DNA of 64,000 bases from Pollutimonas sp963706785 (GCA_963706785.1 CAVPNJ010000006.1:224415-288414); one strand, 5' to 3'; counted from the stretch's first letter, positions 37,632 through 49,156 are shown. Program-made: numbers and translations. The notes: generated by a model from the sequence alone, not told the origin.

Positions 37632-38598
37632 TTAGAAATAGCCTTGCTTCTTGCGCTGTTCCATCGCAGCTTCGGAGGCCTGATCGTCCATGCGCGTCGC
37701 GCCGCGCTCGGTGATTTCGGTCACGGCCGTCTCGGCGATGATCTTCTCGAGGTCGTCGGCATCGCTCTCGACCGGGCACGTGCAGCTGATGTCGCCGACG
37801 GTACGGAAGCGCACCTGCGCCGTTTCGCTGACGTCTCGCCTTCGCGCATCGGCGTGAGCGGCGTCACCGGCACGAGCAGGCCGTTGCGGCGCACGATCTC
37901 GCGCTGATGCGCGTAGTAGATCGACGGCAGTTCGAGCTTCTCGCGCGCGATGTATTGCCACATGTCGAGTTCGGTCCAGTTCGAGATCGGGAACACGCGC
38001 AGATGCTCGCCCTTATGCAGGCGCGCGTTGTACAGGCTCCACAGTTCCGGGCGCTGCGCCTTCGGATCCCATTGGCCGAATTCGTCGCGGAACGAGAAGA
38101 TGCGCTCTTTCGCACGGGCCTTCTCTTCGTCGCGGCGCGCGCCGCCGATCAGCGCGGTGATAGCCGTGCTCGTTCGATGGTTTCGAGCAGCGTCACCGCT
38201 TGCGCGGCGTTGCGCGAATCGGTCTCGCGACGCAGCCGCACGGTGCCGCGCTTGATCGAATCTTCGACATGACCCACCACCAGTTCCGCGCCGATCTCCT
38301 CGGCGCGGCGATCGCGGAAGTCGATCACTTCGGCGTAGTTGTGGCCGGTGTCGATATGCACGAGCGGGAACGGCAGCACCGTCTTGCGATTCGCGCCGAG
38401 GCCGAACGCCTTCAGCGCCAGATGCAGCACGACGACCGAATCCTTGCCGCCCGAGAACAGCAGCGCCGGCTTGCTGCATTCGGCGACGAGTTCGCGCAGG
38501 ATGTGAATCGACTCGGCTTCGAGCCAGTCGAGGTGGTCCATGCGGGTCGCCGTGTTGGCGAGCGGGGCGTTGACGGTTGATTCGAGCGTGGTGCTCAT
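37632..38598 (-). pseudogene. cysD: Sulfate adenylyltransferase subunit 2, frameshifted
   Basis: The gene opens MSTTLESTVNAP and contains LDWLEAESIHILRE, the PP-loop SGGKDSVVVLHLAL, and HIDTGHNYAEVIDFRD, then in other frames RIFSFRDEFGQWDPKAQRPE, FPISNWTELDMWQYI and the C-terminal EQRKKQGYF. This is a CysD of about 320 residues. It forms APS from ATP and sulfate with CysN. The frame changes two or more times near 37810 and 38160. The next gene, cysN, begins 2 bp after its stop. Confidence 0.88.
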
Positions 38599-38630
38599 GT
38601 TCGTCGGTCCTTCGTTGCTTCGCGTCGCAC

Positions 38631-39448
38631 TCAGCTTGCTGGCGTAGCGCGCGTATTCAATTCAGAGTGCTGCGTTGCAGGCGGCGAATCGTTCGGCGCC
38701 TGCACGTCAGATGCCGAGCCGGGTGCTTCCGCGACGACCTTGATGGTCGTGACGTGCAGTCCGCATTCCTTCGTGTCGCGCGACTCCCACCACCAGCGTC
38801 CGGCCCGGCTGTCCTCGCCGGGACGGATCGCGCGCGTGCACGGCTCGCAGCCGATGCTCGGATAACCGCGCGCATGCAGCGGATTGACGGGCACGTCGAA
38901 GGCCTTCAGGTAAGCCCACACCTCGGCTTCGGTCCAGTCCGCGAGCGGATTGAACTTCGCGATGTTGCGCGCGGCGTCGTGCTCTTCCTCGTGCAGTTCG
39001 GCGCGCGTGACCGACTGCTCGCGACGCTGGCCCGTGACCCATGCGCTCGACGTCCGACAGCGCGCGGTTCAACGGCTCGACCTTGCGGATCTCGCAGCAG
39101 CGCTTGCGCAGATCGACGCTTTCATAGAACGCGTTCAGACCGTGCGATCCGCACGTATTCGTCGACCGCTTCAGGCTGCGGATGAAACTGTTCGATGTCG
39201 TAGCCGTAGCGCTCTTTCACGCGATCGATCATGCCGAGCGTTTCGGCATGCAAGCGGCCCGTGTTCAGCGAGAAGATGCCGATCTTCACGCCGCGCGACA
39301 AGAATGGCGTGCGTGAGCAGCATGTCTTCGGCGGCGAGGCTGCTGGCGAGCTTGACGTTCGCGTGACGCTGCGGCGATCGAATCGAGCAGCGCGTCGAGG
39401 CGTTCGACCTTCGCGCGAGTTCCGGCGGAGCATTCGAGCGTCGCTCAT
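38631..39448 (-). pseudogene. cysH: Adenylyl-sulfate (APS/PAPS) reductase, frameshifted
   Basis: In pieces: SLAAEDMLLTHAIL, VKIGIFSLNTGRLHAETL, EQFHPQPEAVDEYV, then CCEIRKVEPLNRAL, WAYLKAFDVPVNPLH, GYPSIGCEPCTRAIRPGED and KECGLH. The CC pair plus GCEPC and KECGLH give the Cys set of 4Fe-4S APS reductases. The protein reduces activated sulfate to sulfite. About 270 residues are expected. The start at ATG 39448 overlaps the DUF934 stop by 4 bp (ATGA). Confidence 0.86.
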
Positions 39449-40000
39449 GCCGACGCCTTCCGGCAGTGCGGCAGCGCGCGCACGGCGGCGGAACAGCGGC
39501 GACGGATCGTCGACCGCGCCCTGGTACTGAACGCTGAATTCGTCGAACGCGTTCAGCGCGTCGTCGAATGTCCTTGTCCGCGCGCACCGCGAACGCATCG
39601 AAGCCGCAACGGAACATGAAACGCAACTGATCGCGCAGCACGTCGCCGATCGCGCGCAGTTCGCCCTTGTAGCCATAACGCTCGCGCAGCAGGCGGCCGA
39701 TGCTGATAGCCGCGGCCGTCGCGGAACACCGGGAAGTCCACGGCGATCAGCGCGATCTTGTCGAAGTCGCGCGACGATGTCCGCCGGTTCGTCGTCCGGC
39801 GCGAGCCACACGCCGAGTTCTGCCTGCGCTGCGCGACGCGATCAGCGCGTCGCGTTCGTGCTCTTCCACAACGCGAACGGCACCAGCACCTTGCCGGCCG
39901 GCAATTCGTTCGACCGCGGGCAGCGAGCCGTCTTCGGCGGGACGCACGACGCGTCCAGTCATCGTTGACGATCGCGCGGTTCTTGATGATCAGAAGCCAT
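39445..40000 (-). pseudogene. DUF934 family protein, frameshifted
   Basis: Fragments LIIKNRAIVNDDWT, PPAEDGSLPAVERI, DEPADIVARL and FPVFRDGRGYSIGRLLRERYGYKGELRAIGDVLRDQ (read across frames) match the DUF934 family found between cysI and cysH in many proteobacteria. It is thought to support assimilatory sulfite or nitrite reduction, but its role is unknown to me. About 180 residues are expected. It begins at ATG 40000, 22 bp after the cysI stop, and ends overlapping cysH by 4 bp. Confidence 0.75.
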
Positions 40001-40022
40001 CTGTTCAGTATCCTTTGCGCGG

Positions 40023-41715
40023 TTACGCGTGAGCCGGTTGACGCGACGCGTACACGCGTTCCTTGAACGGCGCGATGCCGATGCGGTTATACGTTTCGAT
40101 GAAACGCTCGCCTTCGATGGCGGTTCTCGACGAACGTGTCGATCACCTTGCGTCATCACGTCCGGCATTTCTTCCGCCGAGAACGACGGGCCGATCACGC
40201 GGCCCAGATGCGCGCCGGTCGCGCCCGTGCCCTGCTCGCCGCCGAGCGTCACCTGATACCACTCCGAGCCGTCCTTATCGACGCCCAGAATGCCGATGTT
40301 GCCGACGTGATGGTGACCGCACGCGTTGATGCAGCCCGAGATGTTCAGCGACAGGTCGCCGAGGTCGTACACGTAGTCGAGATCGTTGAAGCGTTCCTGA
40401 ATGGCCAGCGCGATCGGAATCGACTTCGCATTCGCGAGCGAGCAGAAATCGCCGCCCGGGCACGCGATGATGTCGGTCAGCAAGCCGATGTTCGGCGTCG
40501 CGAAACCTTGCGCCTTGGCGCTTTTCCCACAGCGCGAACAGGTCGCGCTTCTTCACGTTCGCGAGAATCAGGTTCTGTTCGTGCGACACGCGGATTTCAC
40601 CGAAGCGAGTACTCGTCGGCCCAGATCGGCGACGGCTTCCATCTGCGCGTCGGTGGCGTCGCCGGGGGCGATCGTCGCGTCGGCTTCAGCGACAGCGTCA
40701 CCGACGCGTAGCCCGGCACCTTGTGCGGACGCACGTTGCGCTCGACCCAGCGCGCGAACGCGCGGCTTTCGAGCAGATGCTTTTCGTACGACGCGTCCGT
40801 GTCCGGCAGCTTCTCGTAGACCGGCGGCTGCGAAGTACTGCGACACGCGGTCGAGCTTCGGCCTGCGTGAGCGTCGACGGGCCGTCCTTCAGGTGCTGCC
40901 ACTCTTCTTCGACCTGCTCCGCGAACTTCTCCGGGCTCAGCGCCTTCACGAGAATCTTGATGCGCGCCTTGTACATGTTGTCGCGGCGGCCGTAGCGGTT
41001 GTACACGCGCAGCACGGCTTCGCAGTACGTCAGCAGGTGCTGCCACGGCAGGTCTTCGCGGATGACCGCGCCGACGATCGGCGTGCGGCCCGAGGCCGCC
41101 GCCCGCGAGAATGCTCGACGACCACTTCGCCCTGCCGCGTTCTTCTTCAGATACACGCCCAGATCGTGAATCTGCACGGCCGCGCGGTCTTCCTTCGAAG
41201 CCGACACCGCGATCTTGAACTTGCGCGGCAGCCACGCGAATTCCGGGTGGAACGTCGACCATTGGCGCAGGATTTCGGCCCACGGACGCGGATCGACGAT
41301 TTCGTCCGGCGCCACGCCGGCGAACTGGTCGGCCGTGATGTTGCGGATGCAGTTGCCCGAGGTCTGGATGCCGTGCATCTGCACCGACGCGAGCTTGCGC
41401 AGGATTTCCGGCGTTTCTTCGAGCTCGATCCAGTTGTACTGGATGTTCGTGCGCGTCGAGAAGTGGCCGTAGCCGCGGTCGTGCTCGCGCGCGATCGTGC
41501 GCGAGCATGCGCATCTGGTCGCTGCGCAGGTTGCCGTACGGAATCGCGATGCGGTGCATGTACGCGTGGCGCTGCATGTACAGGCCGTTCTGCAGGCGCA
41601 GCGGACGGAACTCCTCTTCGCTCAATTCGCCCGACAAGCGGCGGCGGACCTGGTCGGCGTATTGCGCGACGCGTTCGTCGACGATGGTCTGGTCGTACTG
41701 ATCGTATTGGTACAT
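40023..41715 (-). pseudogene. cysI: Sulfite/nitrite reductase hemoprotein, frameshifted
   Basis: Starts MYQYDQYDQTIVDERV and continues LSGELSEEEFRPLRLQNGLYMQ, QTSGNCIRNIT, PFSRAAASGRTP, NIKILVKALSPE (approximate, across frames), and the C-terminal TDIIACPGGDFCSLANA with SGCINACGHHHVGNIG. The C...C and CxxxC sets bind the coupled 4Fe-4S/siroheme centre. About 560 residues. It reduces sulfite to sulfide. It is the first gene of the minus-strand cys operon and is divergent from the CysB-type regulator. Confidence 0.87.
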
Positions 41716-41937
41716 TCGGGGACCCCAAGTTTTTTGCGTTACGCACGACGCGTCCGGCTACGCCGCGCCTCGAATATCCATTGAGTCCGCTGCCGCGAGC
41801 GCCGTTCAGACTGAACGCTCATTTGCTTATGACAAATACAGATATGGATATTGGAAAAATTGGACAGATCGTAATAAACTTGCCTTATATTGCAAACGAC
41901 TGAAAAATTACTTTTGATATGCGGACTGAGGTTATAT
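41716..41937. promoter_or_regulatory. Divergent promoter region between cysI and the CysB-type regulator gene
   Basis: A 222-bp gap with an AT-rich core around 41820-41900 (for example TTATGACAAATACAGATATG), in strong contrast to the GC-rich genes on either side. This is where operon promoters and CysB binding sites would lie. I cannot assign individual boxes. Confidence 0.5.
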
Positions 41938-42886
41938 ATGAACCTGCATCAGTTCCGCTTCGTCCGCGAGGCCGTCCGGCAGAACTTCAACCTGACCGAG
42001 GCGGCCAAGGCGCTGTTTCACGTCGCAGCCGGGCGTTTCGAAGGCGATCATCGAGCTGGAGGACGAGCTGGGCGTCGAAATCTTCACGCGCCACGGCAAG
42101 CGCGTGCGCTCGCTGACCGAGCCGGGGCGGATCATTCTTGCGTCGGTCGAGAAAATCCTGCAGGAAGTGGAGAGCCTGAAGCGCGTCGGTAAGGATTACG
42201 CGGCGCAGGATCAGGGCAATCTCGTGATCGCCGCCACGCATACGCAGGCGCGCTACTCGCTGCCGGCCGCCATCGCCGAGTTCAAGAAGCGCTTTCCGAA
42301 GGTGCATCTTTCGATTCTGCAAGGCAGCCCGACGCAGGTCGCCGAGATGGTGCATGCACGATCAGGCGGACATCGCCATCGCGACCGAGGCGATCGCCAA
42401 CTATAAGGAACTGGTCTCGCTGCCGTGCTTCCAGTGGCACCACGTCGCCGTGATGCTGCCGGACCATCCGCTGCTCGAACGCAAACTGCTGTCGCTCGAC
42501 GATCTCGCCCAGTACCCGCTGATCACCTACGACAACGCGTTCGCCGGCCGCACGAAGATCAACCAGGCGTTCGCGCTGCGCGAGCTGACGCCCGGACATC
42601 GTGCTGGAAGCGATCGACGCCGACGTGATCAAGACCTACGTCGAACTGGGGCTCGGCGTCGGCATCATGGCCGACATCGCGTTCAATCGCCGAGCGCGAC
42701 CGCCATTTGCGCGCGATGCCGGTCGGCCATCTGTTCGGCACGCAACGTGACGCGGCTCGCGCTCAAACAGGGCGCGTATCTGCGCAGCTATGTGTATACG
42801 CTCGTCGAACTGCTGTCGCCGTCGCATGAACCGCAAGCTGATCGAGCAGGCGCTTTCCGGGCGAACACGAAAGCTACGAACTTTGA
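41938..42886 (+). pseudogene. cysB: CysB/Cbl-type LysR transcriptional regulator, frameshifted
   Basis: Opens MNLHQFRFVREAVRQNFNLTEAAKALF, the CysB-family helix-turn-helix, and after removal of six single inserted bases reads through QARYSLPAAIAEFKKRFPKV, DIAIATEAIANYKELVSLPC, TYDNAFAGRTKINQAF and DVIKTYVELGLGVGIMAD to the stop at 42886, about 315 residues. Each of the six breaks I resolved is one extra base, mostly C or G, for example after GCGCTGTT. It activates sulfur-assimilation genes in response to O-acetylserine-type signals. Confidence 0.88.
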
Positions 42887-42963
42887 ACGCTCGACAACGC
42901 GCGTCGCTGCCGGTTCTGCCGGCGAGAATACGATTCACCACTTCCGTCACGGAGACCTTCCGC

Positions 42964-44131
42964 ATGAAGTTGTCGAAGTTCACGCGCCTGCGCCGCTGCT
43001 CGGCGCGCTTTTGCGTCTGCCAGCCGCCGGCGCACGCCGCACATGAAGGTCGGCATCGATCTGTCGAGCACCGGCCCGGCCGCCGCGATCGGCATCACGA
43101 GCAAGAACGCGATGCTGATGTGGCCGAAGACGATCGCCGGCCAGAACGCCGAGTACATCATCCTCGACGACGGCTCCGACCCCGGCGCCGCCGTGCGCAA
43201 CATCCGCAAGCTGATCACCGAGGACCACGTCGACGTGATCGTCGGGCCGAACATCACGCCGGCGGCGCTCGCCGCGCTCGATCCGGTCGCCGAATAGCCA
43301 GACGCCGATGATCACGCTGATCGGCTCGGCGTCGCGTCGTCGAGCCGCAGGAAGGCAAGAAGGTGTGGGCGTTCAAGATGGCGCAGACCGACCGCGCGAT
43401 GGCCGACGTGATGACGCGCTACATGGCGAATCACGACGTGAAGACGGTGGGTTTCATCGGTTTCGCGGACAGCTACGGCGATAGCTGGCTCAACGAGTTC
43501 ATCGAAGTTCGCCGAGCTGCGGCATATCAAGATCGTCGCGAGCGAGCGCTTCAACCGCACCGATGCGAGCGTGACCGGCCAGATTCTCAAGCTGATGGCC
43601 GCGAAGCCGGACGCGGTGCTGATCGCCGGCGCCGGCACGCCGACGGTGCTGCCGCAGCGCACGCTGGTCGAGCGCGGCTTCAAGGGCGCGATCTACCAGA
43701 CGCACGGCATCGCGACGCCGGAGTTCATCAAGCTCGGCGGCAAGGACGTCGAAGGCACGCTGTTCCCGACGCAGCCGGTCGTCGTCGCGCGCACGTTGCC
43801 GGCCGATCATCCGTCGAAGAAGGCGGCGCTCGCGTTCGTCGAACGCGTACGAGGCGAAGTACGGCCCGGGCAGCGGTCACGCAGTTCGCGGGCGATGCGG
43901 CGGGCGTCTATCCGCGCCTGCAGGACGCCGTGGCGCGCGCGCTGAAGGCCGGCGCAGCCGGGCACGAAGGCGTTTCGCGTCGCGCTGCGCTCGGAACTGG
44001 AGCACGCGCATGAACTGGTCGTGCCGAACGGCGTGGTCAACACGAGCGCGACGGATCACGTCGGCCTGGATCAGCGCGCGAGCGTGATGGGCGTCATCAG
44101 GAACGGCCAGTTCACGTATCTGAGCCAGTAA
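42964..44131 (+). pseudogene. Branched-chain-amino-acid-type ABC substrate-binding protein, frameshifted
   Basis: After the start MKLSKFTRL and a disrupted signal region, the gene reads KVGIDLSSTGPAAAIGI, IILDDGSDPGAAVRNIRKLI, VGPNITPAALAALD, GFIGFADSYGDSWLNEF and PDAVLIAGAGTPTVLPQRTL, then YLSQ before the stop at 44131. That is the LivK/periplasmic amino-acid-binding fold, about 385 residues. No permease or ATPase gene adjoins it, so it may be an orphan or may supply an importer elsewhere. Confidence 0.83.
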
Positions 44132-44261
44132 GCGCGGTGCATCGGCGGGACGCGGCGCCCTTGCCTCCGTCCCGAATTTCCGACATAATCGCTGACTTGC
44201 CGGTTGGCGTGCCTTTCAACGGTGCGCCGGTCTCGCAGTCCGCAGGTCAGTCATTGCGGTT

Positions 44262-44346
44262 GCCCAGGTGGTGAAATTGGTAGACGCAGGGGACTCAAAA
44301 TCCCCCGCCGCAAGGCGTGCCGGTTCGATTCCGGCCCTGGGCACCA
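44262..44346 (+). tRNA. tRNA-Leu (anticodon CAA)
   Basis: An 85-base cloverleaf. The acceptor arm pairs GCCCAGG with CCTGGGC, the D-region is GTGGTGAAATTGGTAGACGC, the anticodon loop reads CTCAAAA (anticodon CAA, reads UUG), a long variable arm typical of leucine tRNA follows, the T-loop is GGTTCGATTCC and the 3' CCA is encoded. It is intact, unlike most neighbouring genes. Confidence 0.95.
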
Positions 44347-44654
44347 ACCTCTCTCGCGTCGCTTCAGACGCTCGCTGTAAAAATCCCCTCCCGCTTTTAG
44401 CTTTTCCCTCAGACGAATCCACGCATTCCGGCGCTGGTCTTAAGAATGTTTCGCTGCCAGAATCGTTGCACTCGCCGCTACGAATGCGATCGCTGACGTC
44501 GCACAGCGAAACGACGACAATAGGCCGCGCAACGAGCCTTTGTTGACTTTTTTGCTGCTTCGCACGCCGATTATTCGGCTTACTGAGTTATTCTGCGGCG
44601 AGAATCGTTGCGCCCGGACGCCGTTCGTCCGGGCCGGACTCCACCGGGTACGGC
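44347..44654. other. Intergenic stretch, no gene recognised
   Basis: About 308 bp between the tRNA and the zinc-ribbon gene. The AT-richer segment around 44530-44600 may hold the promoter of the next gene. No protein or RNA is recognised. Confidence 0.5.
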
Positions 44655-46404
44655 ATGATTCGTTCCAAATACTCTCTGCAGCTAGATTCCGTGATCTGCG
44701 CGCGATGCGGCGCAACGTCGAGAAGCGAGGACGACACCTGCCCCTTCTGCGGCGCTGATCGCGAAGGCGCGATCTTCACGTCCGATCGTCAGGCACTCAT
44801 CGAGGAACTGCCGCGCGCTGGCTGGCTCGTGACGATGGTGCGCAAGAATAGCCTCGTGTATCCGAGCCTGCGTGAGCAGGAGCAAGGCGCGCCCGAGCCG
44901 GTTGTCGAGCGGCGGCGCGTGCCTGTGCGCATGATTGCGGCGGGCGGCATCGTCGTGGTGGGGCTGGGCGTCGGGTTGATGCTGCATTCCAACGTGCGTG
45001 CGCCGACGCAACCGCCTGCGTTCGACCGCCGCGCAGAGTGCGGGCGGATCGATTGCGCCGGCGGGGCAGGCGCCTGGCGCAGTCGCAGACGGGCGCGGGA
45101 CGCCGCCGGGTGCGCTGATTGGCTCGCTGCCTGCGGCGAAATCGGCTGGCGCGGCGGCGTCGGGACAAGTGGCGGCGAGCGAGGCGAACACGCAGGCGTC
45201 GCGTGGTGCGGTGGTTCAGGCGCAACCGTCGACGAGTGTCGCGATGAATTCGCCGTCGGTCGTTGCCAAAGCTGCGACGTCGAGCGCGGCTCCGGCGCGC
45301 ACCGCATCTGCTGCACCGACAACCCGACTCGCCGGCTCGCACCGCCTCCGTTGACATTGCGCGGCAGTCCGCTTCATCGGCAAGCCCCAGCGCGCCCGCT
45401 CGCATCGCTTCCGCGGAAACCGCGCCGCAGCTTGCCACCTCGCCCAACTCTACCGCTTCAGCGATCACTGGACCTGCAGACGCGGTGCAGCAGCCCGGTA
45501 CCCCGGCAAGCCCGACCGCTCCCGCTCGCACTGCTTCGCGGACACCGTGCAGAACTCCGTTACTCCGGCAAGTCCCGACCGCTTCGGCGCGCACCGCTTT
45601 CGCAGACACCGTGCAGAATCCGCGCCACTCGAGCAAGCCTGACCGCTCCGGCGCGCACCGTCATTCCGCGGACACCGCGCAGCACGCCGCCACTCCGGCA
45701 AGCCCGACCGCTCCCGCACGCACCGCTTCCGCAGACACCGCGCAGAAGCCTCGCTACCTCGGCAAGCCCGATCTCACCAGCGCGCACCGCCTCTGCAGAC
45801 ACCGTGCAGCAGCCTGCTCCCACGGCAAGCCCCACCGCCCCGGCGCGCACAGCCTCGGCGGACGTCGTTCAGCCGTCCGCGCTAGCCGTAAGCCCCGCCG
45901 CACCATCACGCACCGCCGCCAGCACTCAGCGCCCCACCGTCCCGACCCGCACGGCCTCCGACATCCGCCGCTCGCTCGCGTCCCGCGATCTCGCGGGCGC
46001 CCGCCGGCAACTCCAGACCGTTCCCGCGAGCCAGCAGGACAGCGCGGAAATCCAGCGCCTGGCCGATCGCCTGACGCGTCTCGAAGGCCAGCGCGATGCC
46101 GCGATACAACGCGCGCGGAATTGCGCGGCGTCGAAGGCATCGACGTGTGTAGTCAGGAACGCGAATCGCGCGCTCGCCATCGACGCACGTAATCCGCAGG
46201 CGCTGGCGCTGCTGCGGCACGCGTCCTCGCAGCCGAAGCCGGTCCCGTCCGCGCCTCCGCCGAAGACATACGTCTGCGGCAGGTTCGCCGCCGAAGGCCA
46301 TCGAACGCCCGCAAGCGGACGATGCCCAACACAAGCAGCCCAATTTCACGTTGTTCGGCTGGGGCGTCCCGACGGTATCGAAAGGTCGCGGCGAGGCGCA
46401 TTGA
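44655..46404 (+). pseudogene. Zinc-ribbon membrane protein with Ala/Pro/Thr-rich repeats, frameshifted
   Basis: The N-terminus has a four-Cys zinc ribbon (ICARCGATSRSEDD, TCPFCGADRE), then one membrane segment near residue 95-112 (VRMIAAGGIVVVGLGVGL). A long low-complexity region follows, with units like TPASPTAPARTASADT, and a C-terminal helical part (RSLASRDLAGARRQLQ, DRLTRLEGQRDAAIQRARN, NPQALALLRHASSQP). The correct final frame ends FTLFGWGVPTVSKGRGEAH at 46404. No function is known; it may be a cell-envelope or periplasm-spanning protein. Several frame breaks occur within the repeats. Confidence 0.65.
45350..45925 (+). repeat. Approximately 63-bp tandem repeats (about 21 residues each)
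   Basis: About nine imperfect copies encode the unit TPASPTAPARTASADTAQxPA (period about 21 residues). They lie inside the zinc-ribbon gene. Copies differ by substitutions and the reading frame slips among them. Confidence 0.7.
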
Positions 46405-46964
46405 GCGCGTCGCCCGCGTGACCGTCGGGCGCATCGGATCGATCCCGCGGCCGTCCGAGCGCCGGCCGCGTCATGCGTCGCCACACGCCGCGCAAGCGCT
46501 TCGAGCGCATCGGGAGGCCGACGTAAAGACGGGATAGCTCAGATGTCAGCGTGCCGGCAGTCCCGACACAGTTCGCGGCGACGTCATTGGCGCGTGGACC
46601 CGCGTGCGGCCGTCGAGCAAATCGGAGCGATCGCTAGCCGCCGGGCGCCGCTCGCGTCATGCATTCTCGCGCCACGCGTCAAGCGGATCGAGCGCGTCCA
46701 AAGCGCCGACTACACCTGAAGCAGGTAGTGCTCGCACACGTAGAGCATCGCCGCGCTGCGTGCGTCCGCGCGACGACGAGCAGTGACCGGTGCACGAGCG
46801 CGACCAAATGAAGTCACCAAGCACCTCGCAGCCATCTTCCCGCCGCCTCGCCCCACCGCCACATTCTTCCTTTCAACCACCTTCCCACCGGAATAACCCC
46901 CCGCGCGCAAACGTTTAGAGATGACGAAACCACTACGGGCGCGCATGCGCCGGAGGTCGTCATC
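46405..46964. other. Intergenic stretch, no gene recognised
   Basis: About 560 GC-rich bases between the zinc-ribbon gene and the lipoprotein gene. Short open frames on both strands show no family resemblance. A CGGAGGT ribosome site at its end belongs to the next gene. Confidence 0.5.
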
Positions 46965-48083
46965 ATGAAATCAGCAGCGATGCGCACGCGCGCGATTGCC
47001 TTGGCCTCGTGTCGCCGCGATCGCGGCACTGTCGGGCCTCGCCTCGTGCGGCGGCGGCTCGGATAACAACATGCCGATGGCGACGCGCTTCAAATCGACG
47101 ATCCTCGTCTCCGATGGCGCCGTCGCCGCGCCGCACACGGACGCGAATCTGAAGAACGCCTGGGGCGTCGCGTTCAATCCGAAGGGCTTCGTGTGGGTCG
47201 CCAACAACGGCACGCAGACGGCCACGCTCTACGACGGCAACGGCGTCGTGCAGTCGCTGGTCGTGAGCGATTCCGCGCGACGCGCATCCGGCCCCGCCAA
47301 CCCGACCGGCATCGTCTTCAACGGCAGCACGACGGATTTCATCGCTCGCACGCGACGGCAAATCGGGCGTCGCGGCGTTCATCTTCGCGGGCGAAGGCGG
47401 CTCGATCACCGCGTGGGCGCCGAGCCGTCGACACTGACCCACGCGATCACCGTCGTCCGATTCGAGCGCGTCGGGCGCCGTCTACAAGGGTCTCGCGATC
47501 GCCACGACGCGAACGGCGCCGCACCGCCTCTACGCGACCGACTTCCACAACAACACGATCGACGTCTTCGACAACACGTTCACGAAGATCGCCGCTGCCC
47601 GGCGCGCTTCCAGGACCCGCAGATCCCGGCGAACTTCGCGCCGTTCGGCATCCAGGCGATCGGCGCGAAGCTCTACGTCACCTACGCGCAAGCAGGACAG
47701 CGACGCCCACGACGACGTCGCGGGCGCGGGCCTCGGTTTCGTCGACGTGTTCGATACGAGCGGCAATCTGCTGCAGCGCTTCGCCGCGACGGCCGCTGAA
47801 TGCGCCGTGGGGCGTCGCGCAGGCGCCCGGCAACTTCGGCACGCTTCAGCAACGACATTCTCGTCGGCAATTTCGGCGACGGCACGATCAACGCGTTCGA
47901 TCCGATCGAGCGGCCAGTTCGTCGGCCGCTGCAGAATTCGACGGCACGGCGTTCGTGCAGCCCGGCCTGTGGGGCATCGCGTTCGGCAACGACCTCAACG
48001 CGCAGCCGTCCAACACGCTCTTCTTCGCCGCCGGTCCGAATGACGAAGCGGACGGCGTGTACGGCCGCATCGACATGCAGTGA
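46965..48083 (+). pseudogene. TIGR03118-like secreted beta-propeller lipoprotein, frameshifted
   Basis: Opens MKSAAMRTRA with a lipobox-type signal (LSGLASCGGGSDN). The body is made of beta-strand repeats: LKNAWGVAFNPKGFVWVANNGTQ, GFVDVFDTSGN, NDILVGNFGDGTINAFDP and LWGIAFGNDLNAQPSNTLFF. This matches a family known as TIGR03118 (function unknown, beta-propeller-like). About 370 residues are expected. A strong terminator follows. Confidence 0.75.
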
Positions 48084-48146
48084 GACGCCGCGTTTGCCTG
48101 GGCGATGCGCGGTCCGACGTAGCCGTCCGAAGCGCATCGCCATGTG

Positions 48147-48177
48147 GCGCCGCCCGCGGTCGGGCGGCGCATTTTTT
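48147..48177 (+). terminator. Rho-independent terminator after the propeller lipoprotein gene
   Basis: A perfect 10-bp stem, GCGCCGCCCG / CGGGCGGCGC, with a CGGT loop is followed by A and six T residues (48172-48177). It ends the transcription unit of the gene stopping at 48083. Confidence 0.9.
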
Positions 48178-48252
48178 GGCCGATGCGGACGCGTCCTTCG
48201 CCGGACCGAGCGCGATTGCTAGAATGCGCGCTTCAACTTCCGCGCGATTCCG

Positions 48253-48986
48253 ATGGACCTCGAAACGCATTCTCTTCTCCCAAGGCTTCGGCTCGCGCCG
48301 CCAGTGCCGCGGCGATCATCGCCGACGGCCGCGTGCGCATCGGCGGCGCATCGTGCACCGATCCGCGACGCCGATTTCCCGCCGCGTTCACCGCTCGATT
48401 TCGAAGTCGATGGCGAGCTCTGGCCGTATCGCGAGAAGGCGTATCTGGCGCTGAACAAGCCCGCGGGCTACGAGTGCTCGCGCGATCCGCAGCATCATCT
48501 GAGCGTGTTTCATCTGCTGCCGCCGCAATTCGCCGACGCGCGGCGTGCAGTGCGTCGGCCGGCTCGATCAGGACACGACCGGCCTGCTGCTCCTCTCCGA
48601 CGACGGCGCGTTCGTCCACGCGTTCACGTCGCCGAAACGCAAGGTGCCGAAGGTCTATCTCGCGACGACGCGTCATCCGCTCGACGATGCGCAACTCGCC
48701 GCGCTGCGCGACGGCGTGTTGCTGCACGGCGAGTCGAAACCGAGCGCCGCGCTCGCGGCGCATGCGGCGCGACGAGCGGCTGCTGGAACTGACCGTGCTC
48801 GAAGGCAAATATCACCAGGTGAAGCGCATGGTCGCGGCGGCCGGGCAATCGCGTGGAGAAACTGCATCGCGAGCGCATCGGCGGATTCGAGCTGCCTGCG
48901 ACGCTCGCCGAAGGCGCATGGTGCTGGCTCGACGAGGCGGAACTCGCGGCGCTGCGGCGGGAAAAGTGTTGCTATTCGGTGCGTAA
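48253..48986 (+). pseudogene. RsuA/RluE-type 16S rRNA pseudouridine synthase, frameshifted
   Basis: Pieces assemble as MDLERILFSQGFGSRRQCRAIIADGRVRIG (S4-like start), FEVDGELWPYREKAYLALNKPAGYECSRDPQH, GRLDQDTTGLLLLSDDGAFVHAFTSP (catalytic Asp) and KVPKVYLATTRHP, KYHQVKRMVAAAG. It isomerises a uridine in rRNA to pseudouridine. The end is uncertain: either 48986 or about 49014 depending on the frame. Confidence 0.83.
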
Positions 48987-49156
48987 CCAGACGGTTATCG
49001 CCAGCATCGAATAGAACGATCATGCAAATCGGTGAAAGCACCTACCGTCGGGCGCTGCAGCGCAGCATGCCTTCTCGAAAGGTCACACTTATACTCGAAT
49101 CACGGGTACTGAAAACGACTATCAAAAAAGCAGGAGGGCATCATGGTCTCCCACTA

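Noticed and set aside
40401..41903. 500-residue open frame on the plus strand opposite cysI
   Set aside because: It is antisense to a recognised gene and has Arg/Ala/Pro-rich composition, as expected for a shadow frame in GC-rich DNA.
45350..45925. CRISPR-like spaced repeats
   Set aside because: The units are contiguous, in-frame-length coding repeats with no unique spacers and no cas genes.
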